Assembly (NCBI GenBank): GCA_014859785.1
Contig: JACUTP010000088.1
Coordinates: forward strand, 1-7,508
Direction of reading: 5' to 3'
Origin: Candidatus Methanoperedentaceae archaeon
GTDB lineage: Archaea; Halobacteriota; Methanosarcinia; Methanosarcinales; Methanoperedenaceae
DNA: 7,508 nucleotides
Below the pieces are notes generated by a model, which ran no database searches, was not told the DNA's origin, and saw only the letters and a program-made list of their open reading frames with translations. Shown piece by piece: positions 1 to 6,896 of this stretch (position 1 is the first letter of the stretch; every line of letters starts with the position of its first letter). Position numbers and translations under genes: made by a program.

Positions 1-1994
1 CCCTGATAAGAATAGCATCGCTGCTTCATGATATTGGAAAGCCGAGGTCTTATACATCAGAGAAAAAAGGATTACCGTTCCATGATCATATTACGCAGAC
101 AGAGGAAATAGTTAGACATATCCTTGAACAGGTTCCGGAATCGCTTAACACGAAATATGATTTGAAAAGAATATTGCCAGGACTTGCTGCAAAGCATCAT
201 AAGTGGAAGTCTGAAACAATTCTTGAGAAATTAATCGGGGAAGCAGATTCCATTGCTTCTGCTGCTGACAGGAAATATGACATAAAAGCTGAATTTAAGG
301 ACGGCTCTCTTCATGTTGATTCAAATGATAAGATATTTCCGCATGAATTTTTCTTTAATGACGGCGACCTTCAGTGTGAGAATGCTTCTGAGCCAGAAAT
401 AGCAGGATATAAAGGTGAAATAAAAAAAAACGCAAAACCAGTATTAGAAGGAAAATCAAACTTAAAAAACCTCATACTTTTCAGGGATTCGGTCATAGAT
501 GGTGGAACCATACAATACATGGGTCACCATTCTCAAATACCTGGTGAGATAAGTATTCTGGCTCTTGATATTATGCAGATACAGAATTATATCAAAGAAG
601 CGGAAAAGCTTCCCATGCTAAGAGGCGGCAGCTGCATAGTAAATCAGGCACTTGATAACGCTTCTAAATTAATATCACGTGAAGTTTGTGAAGAAGCGGT
701 GCTTTTCAAAGGGGGCGGTAACCTTCTTGCATTGATACCTTCCAATAGGGAAATTGAGGGTAAACTCAGGAACGATATTGAAAGAGATATTCATTCAATC
801 TCCCGCGGGGGATTGAATGCGGCTGTTGTTACAGTTCCTGTGGCTTTAAATGACCTTGGTGGTAATTTTAAAAAAGTACTGAATTATGTGCGGATTGAAA
901 TTGACCTTAAAAAGAACCGACGAAGAAAAGAAAAAGTAATCAAGCCATCAAAAAGAGATGATATATGTCCTTTTTGCTTTATAAGAAAAGCTGGAAAGTA
1001 TGATTCAGATACAATCTGCAGGGTTTGTGCTGAGAAGAAAGAACAGGGAAGAGATATAAGATACGGGCAGCTGAATAAGTATCTTGATCTGGAGCTTCTG
1101 AGGAGATTTAATCTTAAAGTACCGAACGATAATAATCAAATCGGAAATTCGATAGCGGTAATAGCTATTGATGGGAATATGATGGGGCGCATATTCTTGC
1201 AGACACTTTCACCTGCTGATTATAATTATAAAAGCGAGACATTTGATAAAAGATTCTCGGAAATATTCAAGAAGACAATAGATGAATTCATTGAAAACGA
1301 TGATACCCGCAATCTTATTGAAAACAAAGGGTTTGCAGGTATTGATCCATTATACATTGGCGGGGATGATATACTTCTAATAATTAATGCGAAAGGAGCA
1401 CTTAAATTCTGCGAAGCATTTACAAAGAATGTGGCAGATGGTTTCAGGTTTTCAAGGAAGTTCAATAATGGAAGTTCTTTTGATAATCCAACAGTTACGG
1501 TATCCTGTGGAATAGCAATTGCTGACGCAAAGTTCCCTATATATTTCCTTCTTGAAGCAGCAAGAAAAATGGAATCCGAGGCTAAATCAAGTTTCAGGAA
1601 AAAGACAGAGACTGATAGTATGAACCTGGTAAAGATTCCAGATGGCACAATTGCATTTACAGCTGTTAGCGGAGCTATGCCGTCCAATGACCACCTGTGT
1701 TTTACACTGCCTGATCACAGAGAAGAATTTGACCTACTTAATAATATTATTTCAAAGAGCCTTGAAGAGGATAACCGGACAATGATTTCAGAAATCCTGA
1801 GGTGCGGAAAAACAGAGATTGAACAGTTGAATTTGATAAAATACCTTTATTCCTCAGGTTTTAGAAAAGTCAAGACTTCCGAACTTAATAACTGGCTTGA
1901 TACCTGTGAATGGATGGTCAGGGTTCTCAGGAGCGATGAACTGCTAAGGTCAACAAAAATGATAGTGCCGCAAATATGGCATGAGGGGGAATAA
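1..1994 (+). CDS. cas10: Cas10, large subunit of a type III CRISPR effector, 5'-truncated, with HD and GGDD cyclase motifs
   Basis: This is the signature protein of type III CRISPR complexes. It makes cyclic oligoadenylate with its palm domains and usually cuts single-stranded DNA with its HD domain. The frame is open from base 3, giving 663 residues without a start codon, so the true start lies upstream. A start at the TTG at 162 would cut off the HD domain. Numbering from base 3, HD motifs are H9-D10 in LLHDIGKP, FHDH at 26-29, HH at 65-66 and ADSIASAADR at 81-90, the last matching the Csm1 pattern ADNIASG-DR. Palm 1 starts near D189 and carries GGGN at 237-240. A zinc ribbon has C322, C325, C339 and C342. 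Palm 2 has D390 in AIDGNMMG and a perfect GGDD at 453-456. Residues from about 560 form a helical C-terminal domain. Both activities look intact. The stop is 2 bases before the next start. Identity is near certain from these motifs; the subtype rests on the neighbours. Confidence 0.96.
   Translation, partial: LIRIASLLHDIGKPRSYTSEKKGLPFHDHITQTEEIVRHILEQVPESLNTKYDLKRILPGLAAKHHKWKSETILEKLIGEADSIASAADRKYDIKAEFKDGSLHVDSNDKIFPHEFFFNDGDLQCENASEPEIAGYKGEIKKNAKPVLEGKSNLKNLILFRDSVIDGGTIQYMGHHSQIPGEISILALDIMQIQNYIKEAEKLPMLRGGSCIVNQALDNASKLISREVCEEAVLFKGGGNLLALIPSNREIEGKLRNDIERDIHSISRGGLNAAVVTVPVALNDLGGNFKKVLNYVRIEIDLKKNRRRKEKVIKPSKRDDICPFCFIRKAGKYDSDTICRVCAEKKEQGRDIRYGQLNKYLDLELLRRFNLKVPNDNNQIGNSIAVIAIDGNMMGRIFLQTLSPADYNYKSETFDKRFSEIFKKTIDEFIENDDTRNLIENKGFAGIDPLYIGGDDILLIINAKGALKFCEAFTKNVADGFRFSRKFNNGSSFDNPTVTVSCGIAIADAKFPIYFLLEAARKMESEAKSSFRKKTETDSMNLVKIPDGTIAFTAVSGAMPSNDHLCFTLPDHREEFDLLNNIISKSLEEDNRTMISEILRCGKTEIEQLNLIKYLYSSGFRKVKTSELNNWLDTCEWMVRVLRSDELLRSTKMIVPQIWHEGE
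793..818. repeat. 26-bp near-perfect palindrome inside cas10
   Basis: The outer arms ATTCAATC (793-800) and GATTGAAT (811-818) are exact reverse complements. The centre, CCCGCGGG (802-809), is itself a palindrome. The only unmatched pair is T801/G810, which could still pair in RNA. As RNA this could form an 11-bp stem with a four-base CGCG loop. It lies in the coding sequence for part of the first palm domain. No function is known. The arms faintly resemble the GATTGAA ends of some archaeal CRISPR repeats, but no second copy was seen in the window. Confidence 0.7.
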
Positions 1995-1996
1995 GC

Positions 1997-2623
1997 ATGA
2001 AAATATTGAAAGTTACCCTGTTATTTAAGAACGAGTTCCACACGACAGGTGAGTCAAAAGGCGCTTTTATAGACCTGCTGAAAGATCATAATGGAGTGCC
2101 GTATATTCCAGCCACGCATATTAAAGGGATAATGCGCTCTGAGGCTGAGCGATTATTACGAAAAAAAGAAGGGATTCCATGCAACATCACGGGTGTTGAA
2201 GTTTGTGATGAAGTCAAAAATGGAAAATACAGGTGTGATGTTTGCAGGATATTTGGAACCCCGAACGTTGAAGGCGGAATGGATTTCAGGGACGGTAAGA
2301 TAAGGATAACACAATTTCGGACAGAGGATAATATAATACCTGTTTCAAGAATGCATGTATCCATTGACAGGGATAAACAGGTCAATTCAAAACAGGCGCT
2401 TTTCAATATCAGTTCAGTTCCACAGGGTACACGATTTACCGGATACCTGTTTATAAAGAGCGAATTAAATGATTCAGAGAACAGGTTACTGTATGCAAGT
2501 CTTCATTCAATGGGACATTACGGGATTGGAAAGGACAGGTCACGTGGTCTTGGCGGGATAGAGAGCATCGATGGTTTGAAGATTAGCGAAATTTCAGAGG
2601 ATGAATATATGGAGGGCAGGTAA
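1997..2623 (+). CDS. csm3: Cas7-family RAMP backbone subunit (Csm3-like), predicted RNA-cutting
   Basis: This 208-residue protein belongs to the Cas7 RAMP superfamily, whose members polymerise along the crRNA and cut the paired target RNA every 6 nucleotides. The N-terminal strand is followed by FIDLLKD, and D26 sits where Csm3 has its catalytic aspartate (D33 in Streptococcus thermophilus Csm3). Next comes PYIPATHIKGIMR at 35-47, the crRNA-holding motif shared by Cas7 proteins. A probable zinc-binding insertion uses C62, C70, C80 and C83, ending in CDVCRIFG. RMHVSIDRDKQ at 118-128 is the likely thumb region, and the glycine-rich loop GIGKDRSRGLGG lies at 176-187. The ATG is preceded by a GAGGGGGA run inside the end of cas10, about 6 bases away. 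It overlaps the next gene by one base (TAATG). It is shorter than the other Cas7 proteins here. The Cas7 call is firm; csm3 is only the closest named gene. Confidence 0.88.
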   Translation: MKILKVTLLFKNEFHTTGESKGAFIDLLKDHNGVPYIPATHIKGIMRSEAERLLRKKEGIPCNITGVEVCDEVKNGKYRCDVCRIFGTPNVEGGMDFRDGKIRITQFRTEDNIIPVSRMHVSIDRDKQVNSKQALFNISSVPQGTRFTGYLFIKSELNDSENRLLYASLHSMGHYGIGKDRSRGLGGIESIDGLKISEISEDEYMEGR

Positions 2624-3708
2624 TGATACAACTGGAAGGGACAATAACAGCATTATCGCCGCTACATCTGGGAAGCGGCAGGTCAAAAGGGACTTTTATT
2701 CCAACACTGCCGTATATACCCGGAAGAACGCTGAGGGGTATGGCAGGGTATTACCTGTTTAAGAACGACAGGGAGCTTTTCAATGATATAGGGATTGATG
2801 AAGAGAACGATATTTCAAAAATGGGTATTATTTTTAAGAATTCATACCCTGTAAACAATGACAAGAGGAGTGTTTTTTCACCAAGTTCTGTTGAATGGTG
2901 CAAGAAGTGCGGGAATCTTCTTAAAAAGGGTGAAACTGAATGTGACGCGATAGTAGATGGAATGCCATGCCTGAATGAAGGAAAAAAGTTTTCAGGGCTT
3001 ATGGATTTTGATTCCCACGTTAATAAGAAACTGAGTACCATTTCCGGTCATTTCATATCGATTGAAACAAAATGCCCCATCACCAGGAATGGACATACGA
3101 GCATGCCTGAAAATTCTGCTCTTTCCCCTTACCATGTTGAAAGCATAGGCAGCGGCGCAAAGTTCAGGTTCAGGCTGCTTGTGAAAGATGAGTTTGCTGA
3201 TAGAATAAAAGAAGCTTTTGATAGAGCGGGTATATTTTATGGCATCGGCGGCTTCCGGTCAAGGGGATACGGGAATGTGAAATTTGAATTTAAGGAAAGC
3301 CATGACGTTGAAGCTCTTATTGAGAAACGGGCAGGAGTTCTCTCAGGTGCGGGCTCAAAACTTCTTGTTGCTAATTCTGATATGGTGATACGAGAAGGTG
3401 ATTATTCAATTGTGGGATTTGATGAGCATTTTCTTGAATATGCACAAAGCACCCTTGAATCGCTTGGAAAAAATGGGATAATTAAATATTCAGAGCCTGT
3501 GGAAGCAAAAGTATCTGAGGGTACCGCAAGAGGCTGGTCTCTAAAACAGAAAAATTCACTTTCCGAGATCATTCGATGTATCGGTGCAGGAAGCTGTGTC
3601 CGGATTTCAGGCGATGGTGAGGCGATGGCAGTTCTTGAAACTTTCGGGATAGGTGAGATGATAAATTGCGGTTACGGGGATGTGTATTTTACAGGTGATG
3701 CGGTATGA
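2623..3708 (+). CDS. csx10: Cas5-group RAMP, Csx10-like (subtype III-D marker)
   Basis: This 361-residue RAMP protein probably binds the 5' handle of the crRNA and docks on Cas10, the role of Cas5/Csm4/Csx10 subunits. The N-terminus has the RAMP strand SPLHLGSGRSKG (12-23), followed by PYIPGRTLRGMAGYYL (30-45), a form typical of Csx10. Four cysteines (C93, C96, C107, C116) suggest a zinc site. Glycine-rich loops lie at GIGGFRSRGYGNV (207-219) and GIGEMINCGYGDVYF (342-356), so both halves end in a RAMP-type loop, as in two-domain Cas5-group proteins. GGAGGG stands 6 bases before the ATG, which overlaps the previous stop by one base. The last four bases overlap the next start (ATGA). Assignment to Csx10 rather than Csm4 or Cmr3 is my reading of the motifs and has not been tested by a profile search. 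Confidence 0.8.
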   Translation: MIQLEGTITALSPLHLGSGRSKGTFIPTLPYIPGRTLRGMAGYYLFKNDRELFNDIGIDEENDISKMGIIFKNSYPVNNDKRSVFSPSSVEWCKKCGNLLKKGETECDAIVDGMPCLNEGKKFSGLMDFDSHVNKKLSTISGHFISIETKCPITRNGHTSMPENSALSPYHVESIGSGAKFRFRLLVKDEFADRIKEAFDRAGIFYGIGGFRSRGYGNVKFEFKESHDVEALIEKRAGVLSGAGSKLLVANSDMVIREGDYSIVGFDEHFLEYAQSTLESLGKNGIIKYSEPVEAKVSEGTARGWSLKQKNSLSEIIRCIGAGSCVRISGDGEAMAVLETFGIGEMINCGYGDVYFTGDAV

Positions 3709-4205
3709 ACCTGGATGATATTAATCAAAAGGCATGGGAGCTTGCTGCTGGTTCTATCATGTATAAGAACCGGAAATTCGAGACTTATTCGAACAAACAG
3801 ATAAGGGGGTTCTTTGAACTTGCAAAATCAAAAAATTTTGATAAAGATATTGATTCTCATATAAGAAAATACAATCCTCAGCCTTCGCAGGGACAAAATC
3901 TTCATAAGATAGCAGGGGAACTCAATAAAATGAAGGAGTTGAACGAGAGCACAGGAAATAAATTCAAGGAGATAAGCCGCGGTCTTTCGGCAGGTGACAG
4001 GATGAAACTGTCGCAGTATTTGATGTGGAATATAAAAATTATTGAAAATGAAATAGGTGATATTGATAAGTTAAAACTGATTCTTGATTGTGAAAATGTT
4101 AAAGAGCCCGAACATATCATTGAATATTTGACAAGACTTTCAAAGGATATTGGAAATGAGAGGCATTCCAGACAAAAACATGATAATAAGGAGCGGAGGA
4201 GATAA
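3705..4205 (+). CDS. Small helical protein, probable Cas11 (Csm2-like) small subunit
   Basis: This 166-residue protein is almost wholly helical by eye, charged, and has no signal peptide or membrane segment. In type III operons this place is often taken by the small subunit (Cas11/Csm2), which lines the belly of the complex and contacts the target strand. TYSNKQIRGFFELAK (27-41) resembles the Csm2 pattern in which a Thr/Ser-rich turn leads into a Q-[IL]-R-x-[FL] helix. A second helix, KLSQYLMWNIKIIENEI (101-117), would supply the other half of the bundle. The C-terminus is strongly basic (RHSRQKHDNKERRR). Its last codons double as the ribosome-binding site of the next gene. It starts within the end of the csx10-like gene (ATGA overlap), with AGGTGAT 5 bases upstream. 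Length slightly exceeds that usual for Csm2. The match is weak, so it could be another accessory subunit such as a Csx19-like protein. Confidence 0.6.
   Translation: MNLDDINQKAWELAAGSIMYKNRKFETYSNKQIRGFFELAKSKNFDKDIDSHIRKYNPQPSQGQNLHKIAGELNKMKELNESTGNKFKEISRGLSAGDRMKLSQYLMWNIKIIENEIGDIDKLKLILDCENVKEPEHIIEYLTRLSKDIGNERHSRQKHDNKERRR
4195..4200 (+). promoter_or_regulatory. Strong Shine-Dalgarno site fixing the start at 4207
   Basis: GGAGGA ends 6 bases before the ATG at 4207. The frame is open further back to a TTG near 4150, but that codon has no comparable site and would force a 56-base overlap with the previous gene. The site lies within the last arginine codons of the upstream gene. Confidence 0.8.
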
Positions 4206-4206
4206 T

Positions 4207-4791
4207 ATGGATATTTCAAAAGATGAATTGAAGGAAATTGCATTGAGTTCTTATGAACTGCTGGTAAAACTTCCGGCGCCGAAAGCACCTGAATCAGAGC
4301 GTGATAAATATGAGATTACTTCAAGGAGTAAACTCAAGACGCTGCCTGAGGCTCTGCGGGAGAACGAGGACAGCGCTGCAAGTATTACACATTTTGTTAA
4401 GCATCTGTCATATTCACTTCCGCGTGCTGAAAGCGGGGATGGGAAAGGTATGCTTTCTTTTATGTACCTGCTTCTTGAAAAGATAAAAGCCTACCATGAT
4501 AAAGACGATACCGCTGATAAGAAGGTAAGTAAAATAAAATATCTTGTTGGTTACACGAACTGGAATATTGATGCCGTATGTTCAATTTTCACGGCGCACA
4601 GGGATGATAATGAGCAGGTAAAGAAAAGACTTGAGGTTATGTTATCAGCAGAGCTTGGTGTGGTTGGGGCAGGAGATAATGTCGATAAAATCGTATCAAA
4701 TATAATGGGATGGAAAAAGAAATCTGATGAAAAGCAACAACCCAGACCACAATATAAACAACCTCAAAAATTCCAGAGGGGGAGATACTGA
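4207..4791 (+). CDS. Small helical protein with basic Q/P-rich tail, possible second Cas11-type subunit
   Basis: This is a 194-residue helical protein I cannot name with confidence. The start at 4207 is chosen for its GGAGGA site 6 bases upstream. The segment EITSRSKLKTLPEAL (36-50) and the later helix KVSKIKYLVGYTNWN (106-120) recall two conserved parts of Csm2: the Thr/Ser-[KR]-[IL]-[RK] helix start, and the helix ending near an aromatic residue. On this view it could be a small subunit alongside, or instead of, its upstream neighbour. A low-complexity tail follows (about 169-194), rich in Lys, Gln and Pro and ending in RGRY. It is probably disordered and could bind RNA. There is no membrane segment and no catalytic motif. 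It lies between RAMP genes and overlaps the next start by one base (TGATG), which supports a structural role in the complex. Alternatives are a Csx19-like or lineage-specific subunit. Confidence 0.55.
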   Translation: MDISKDELKEIALSSYELLVKLPAPKAPESERDKYEITSRSKLKTLPEALRENEDSAASITHFVKHLSYSLPRAESGDGKGMLSFMYLLLEKIKAYHDKDDTADKKVSKIKYLVGYTNWNIDAVCSIFTAHRDDNEQVKKRLEVMLSAELGVVGAGDNVDKIVSNIMGWKKKSDEKQQPRPQYKQPQKFQRGRY

Positions 4792-5558
4792 TGTACAGGA
4801 CTTTCGAAAACCGGGCTATTATCCAGTACACTGTTAATACAATATCCAGCCTTCATATAGGCGGACACGGGACGACAGCTCCTGCTGAAATGGATCACCA
4901 GGTCATTAAGAACAGCAGTGGTTTTCCGATAATTCCGGGGAGCAGTCTTAAAGGAGTATTCAGGACTGAACTTGAACGGTTGATCAAAGGGCTGGGTATA
5001 GATACGTGCACAGTTCCTGATGTATGTAAAAGCAAGAAGAAAAAAGATGTTGAAACAGAATGTCCCGTGTGTTTGCTTTTCGGAGGCGGTGAACTGGCAG
5101 GCTCTGTGAGGATAAAGGATGCTACAGCCAGGAGACAAAAAACCACGGTGCGTGATGGTGTTGCAATCGAGCGAAAAACGAGGAAAGCCAAAGATAGAGC
5201 AAAATATGATATTGAGGTTGTCCCGAAAGGGACAGAGTTTGGCGGGGAAATTGTGATAGAGAACCTGAATCTATCTGGTCATGAGAACGCTAAACTTGGA
5301 GGTTTTCTGGGTCTTGTTGAGTTCTTCAATGCGTGTTCCGGCTCGATCGGGCATGCCACATCAAGGGGTTTTGGTCAGGTAAGTATCAACATTGATAATT
5401 TCAGGATACTTACTGCTGATGATTACTTAAACAGCAATTATGACGGGAAAGTGTATGCTTCAGGTGATGCAGGATTTGGTGAAATGAAAGATGAAGCAAT
5501 TAAGAACTGGGGCATTTTCCTGAAGAGTTTAAGAAAGAATCCAGCAACTGGAATTTGA
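4791..5558 (+). CDS. csm3: Cas7-family RAMP, Csm3-like, predicted RNA-cutting
   Basis: This 255-residue backbone subunit is the most typical Csm3-like protein in the window. After LHIGGHG (21-27) comes MDHQVIKNSSGFPIIPG (34-50). D35 corresponds to the catalytic D33 of S. thermophilus Csm3 (IDSPVIKD), so target RNA cleavage is expected. The crRNA-binding motif is IPGSSLKGVFRTELERLI (48-65). A probable zinc site uses C73, C79, C91 and C94, running into LLFGGG. Residues 121-137 (RDGVAIERKTRKAKDRA) form a basic thumb. The closing glycine loop is IGHATSRGFGQVSI (186-199). GAGGGGGA stands about 7 bases before the ATG, which overlaps the previous stop by one base. It differs clearly from the shorter 1997-2623 Cas7, so the two are old paralogues and not a recent duplication. 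The Cas7 assignment is firm. Confidence 0.92.
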   Translation: MYRTFENRAIIQYTVNTISSLHIGGHGTTAPAEMDHQVIKNSSGFPIIPGSSLKGVFRTELERLIKGLGIDTCTVPDVCKSKKKKDVETECPVCLLFGGGELAGSVRIKDATARRQKTTVRDGVAIERKTRKAKDRAKYDIEVVPKGTEFGGEIVIENLNLSGHENAKLGGFLGLVEFFNACSGSIGHATSRGFGQVSINIDNFRILTADDYLNSNYDGKVYASGDAGFGEMKDEAIKNWGIFLKSLRKNPATGI

Positions 5559-5564
5559 GGTACT

Positions 5565-6896
5565 ATGCCTGATTTTGATATTTTCAAAAACAGATGGTCA
5601 ATCAGTGCACGAATCGAGCTTGAGACCCCGCTTCGCATAGGCGGGGGTCAGAGCGCTGCTGAGTATTCCATTTCTTCAGCGCCTGTGCTGCTTACATTTG
5701 ATGCAAAAACGAGGCAGTATGAGGCGTTCATTCCTGGCAGCAGCCTGAAAGGAGTGCTGCGAAGCACTGTTGAGCGGCTTATCAGGACATTTAATGACGA
5801 AAAAAGCTGTGTGAGCGTGAAAAATAAGAAAGACCATGACAGGAGTTTGTGCGGCAACTGCGTTTCCTGCGGTATTTTCGGCTCGATGGAAGCTGGCGCG
5901 AAAATCCGGGTGAGAGATTCTCATTTATCTGATAATAGCAGGGATATTATGTCTGTTAAGGAGATGCCTCATTGTGCTACTGATTACAGGATAATGGGTG
6001 GGATGTTTAAACCGAAAACCGGTTATGATAAAAGACGAAAAGTCGAAACTGTTAAAACAAGTCCACGTTTTGAAGAAACAGTTACTTCTGGCACCTGTTT
6101 TGATGTTCTTATTGAAATGGATAATGCTGATTATACAGAGTTTGGTCTTATTCTTCTTGCGCTTGATGAGTTTAATAAGAAAAGGGTGCAGTTAGGCGGC
6201 GCAGCATCACGAGGGAATGGATTTGCCAGTGTCACTGATATTTCAGTTAAGGAAAAAACAATGGGTAATGATATGAGAATATCTGAAACAGAACATGATA
6301 TAGATAAACTCATGCGGGGTGGAAAGAAATACCTGAAAGAAATCAACCGGGATAATAATACAGACAGGCGCGACTTTGATATTTATTATAAGGCGCGCGC
6401 CCCGAAAAGTACAGAAGGGCATATTGTTGCGCTTCTCAAGGTCACGACCCTGACTGATTTTATTATGCCGGGTGTTGAGGAAGCGACCGTGACCAGTGGG
6501 AACCTGCCTGTTATCCCAGGTTCCACAATTAAAGGTTATTTCAGGCATAAACTGGTTGAGAAGTGTGATGCTGATACCATTAAAGAGATATTTGGCTATA
6601 CGGATAACCACCGGGGCAGGCTGCTTATTTCCGATGCTTATTCAGACGAACTTACAGAGTATGATAGAATTCCTGCAAATTCTGTCCTTCGGATGTGGAT
6701 GGTATTTGATAATATGACAAAAGAAGAGATTCTGTTAATTGACGAACTGAGAAAGCAGAATATCATAGTTACAGGAAGGACAAGTTCAAAACTGGATAAA
6801 AAAACAGGGAATGCTTCGTTTAATGTGATACAGATACAGATGGAATATGAAAAACTTGATATTTTCAGGATACCTGATTATCTTGAGGGGATTTAA
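5565..6896 (+). CDS. Tandem Cas7-Cas7 fusion RAMP, both domains probably non-cutting
   Basis: This 443-residue protein has two RAMP domains joined by a charged linker. Domain 1 (about 1-228) has LRIGGG (23-28), FIPGSSLKGVLRSTVERLI (55-73), cysteines C82, C96, C99 and C102 leading into GIFG, and the glycine loop LGGAASRGNGFASV (210-223). Domain 2 (about 285-443) has LKVTTLTDFIMPG (291-303), LPVIPGSTIKGYFRHKL (314-330) and EIFGYTDNHRGRLLISDA (341-358), but lacks the cysteines. Where Csm3 has its catalytic aspartate, domain 1 reads SISSAPV and domain 2 reads VEEATV, so neither is expected to cut RNA. The likely role is a fused pair of backbone or end-capping subunits, the domain 1 position resembling Csm5 or a late Cas7. 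Tandem Cas7 (Cas7-2x) proteins are known from III-D2 systems. The start is at ATG 5565, with GAGGT overlapping the previous stop codon. The double-domain reading is clear from the two IPGS-x-[IL]-KG motifs. Confidence 0.85.
   Translation: MPDFDIFKNRWSISARIELETPLRIGGGQSAAEYSISSAPVLLTFDAKTRQYEAFIPGSSLKGVLRSTVERLIRTFNDEKSCVSVKNKKDHDRSLCGNCVSCGIFGSMEAGAKIRVRDSHLSDNSRDIMSVKEMPHCATDYRIMGGMFKPKTGYDKRRKVETVKTSPRFEETVTSGTCFDVLIEMDNADYTEFGLILLALDEFNKKRVQLGGAASRGNGFASVTDISVKEKTMGNDMRISETEHDIDKLMRGGKKYLKEINRDNNTDRRDFDIYYKARAPKSTEGHIVALLKVTTLTDFIMPGVEEATVTSGNLPVIPGSTIKGYFRHKLVEKCDADTIKEIFGYTDNHRGRLLISDAYSDELTEYDRIPANSVLRMWMVFDNMTKEEILLIDELRKQNIIVTGRTSSKLDKKTGNASFNVIQIQMEYEKLDIFRIPDYLEGI

Noticed and set aside
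1226..1687. Minus-strand open frames opposite cas10 and the other genes
   Set aside because: They are shadows of well-supported + strand genes and show no domain motifs or ribosome sites.
162..1994. A complete cas10 starting with TTG at 162
   Set aside because: The same frame is open back to base 3 and encodes the HD motifs, so the TTG is internal and the gene is cut by the window edge.
2871..2879. A T-rich run that might be an archaeal terminator
   Set aside because: It is within the coding sequence of the csx10-like gene, no hairpin precedes it, and the operon continues.
4150..4206. An N-terminal extension of the second small protein from a TTG at 4150
   Set aside because: The ATG at 4207 has a GGAGGA site at the right distance. 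The extension overlaps the previous gene and adds a stretch with no visible structure.
6392..6401. GGCGCGCGCC, a 10-bp palindrome
   Set aside because: It is short, lies in the linker-coding part of the Cas7 fusion, and is easily explained by chance and by alanine/arginine codons.
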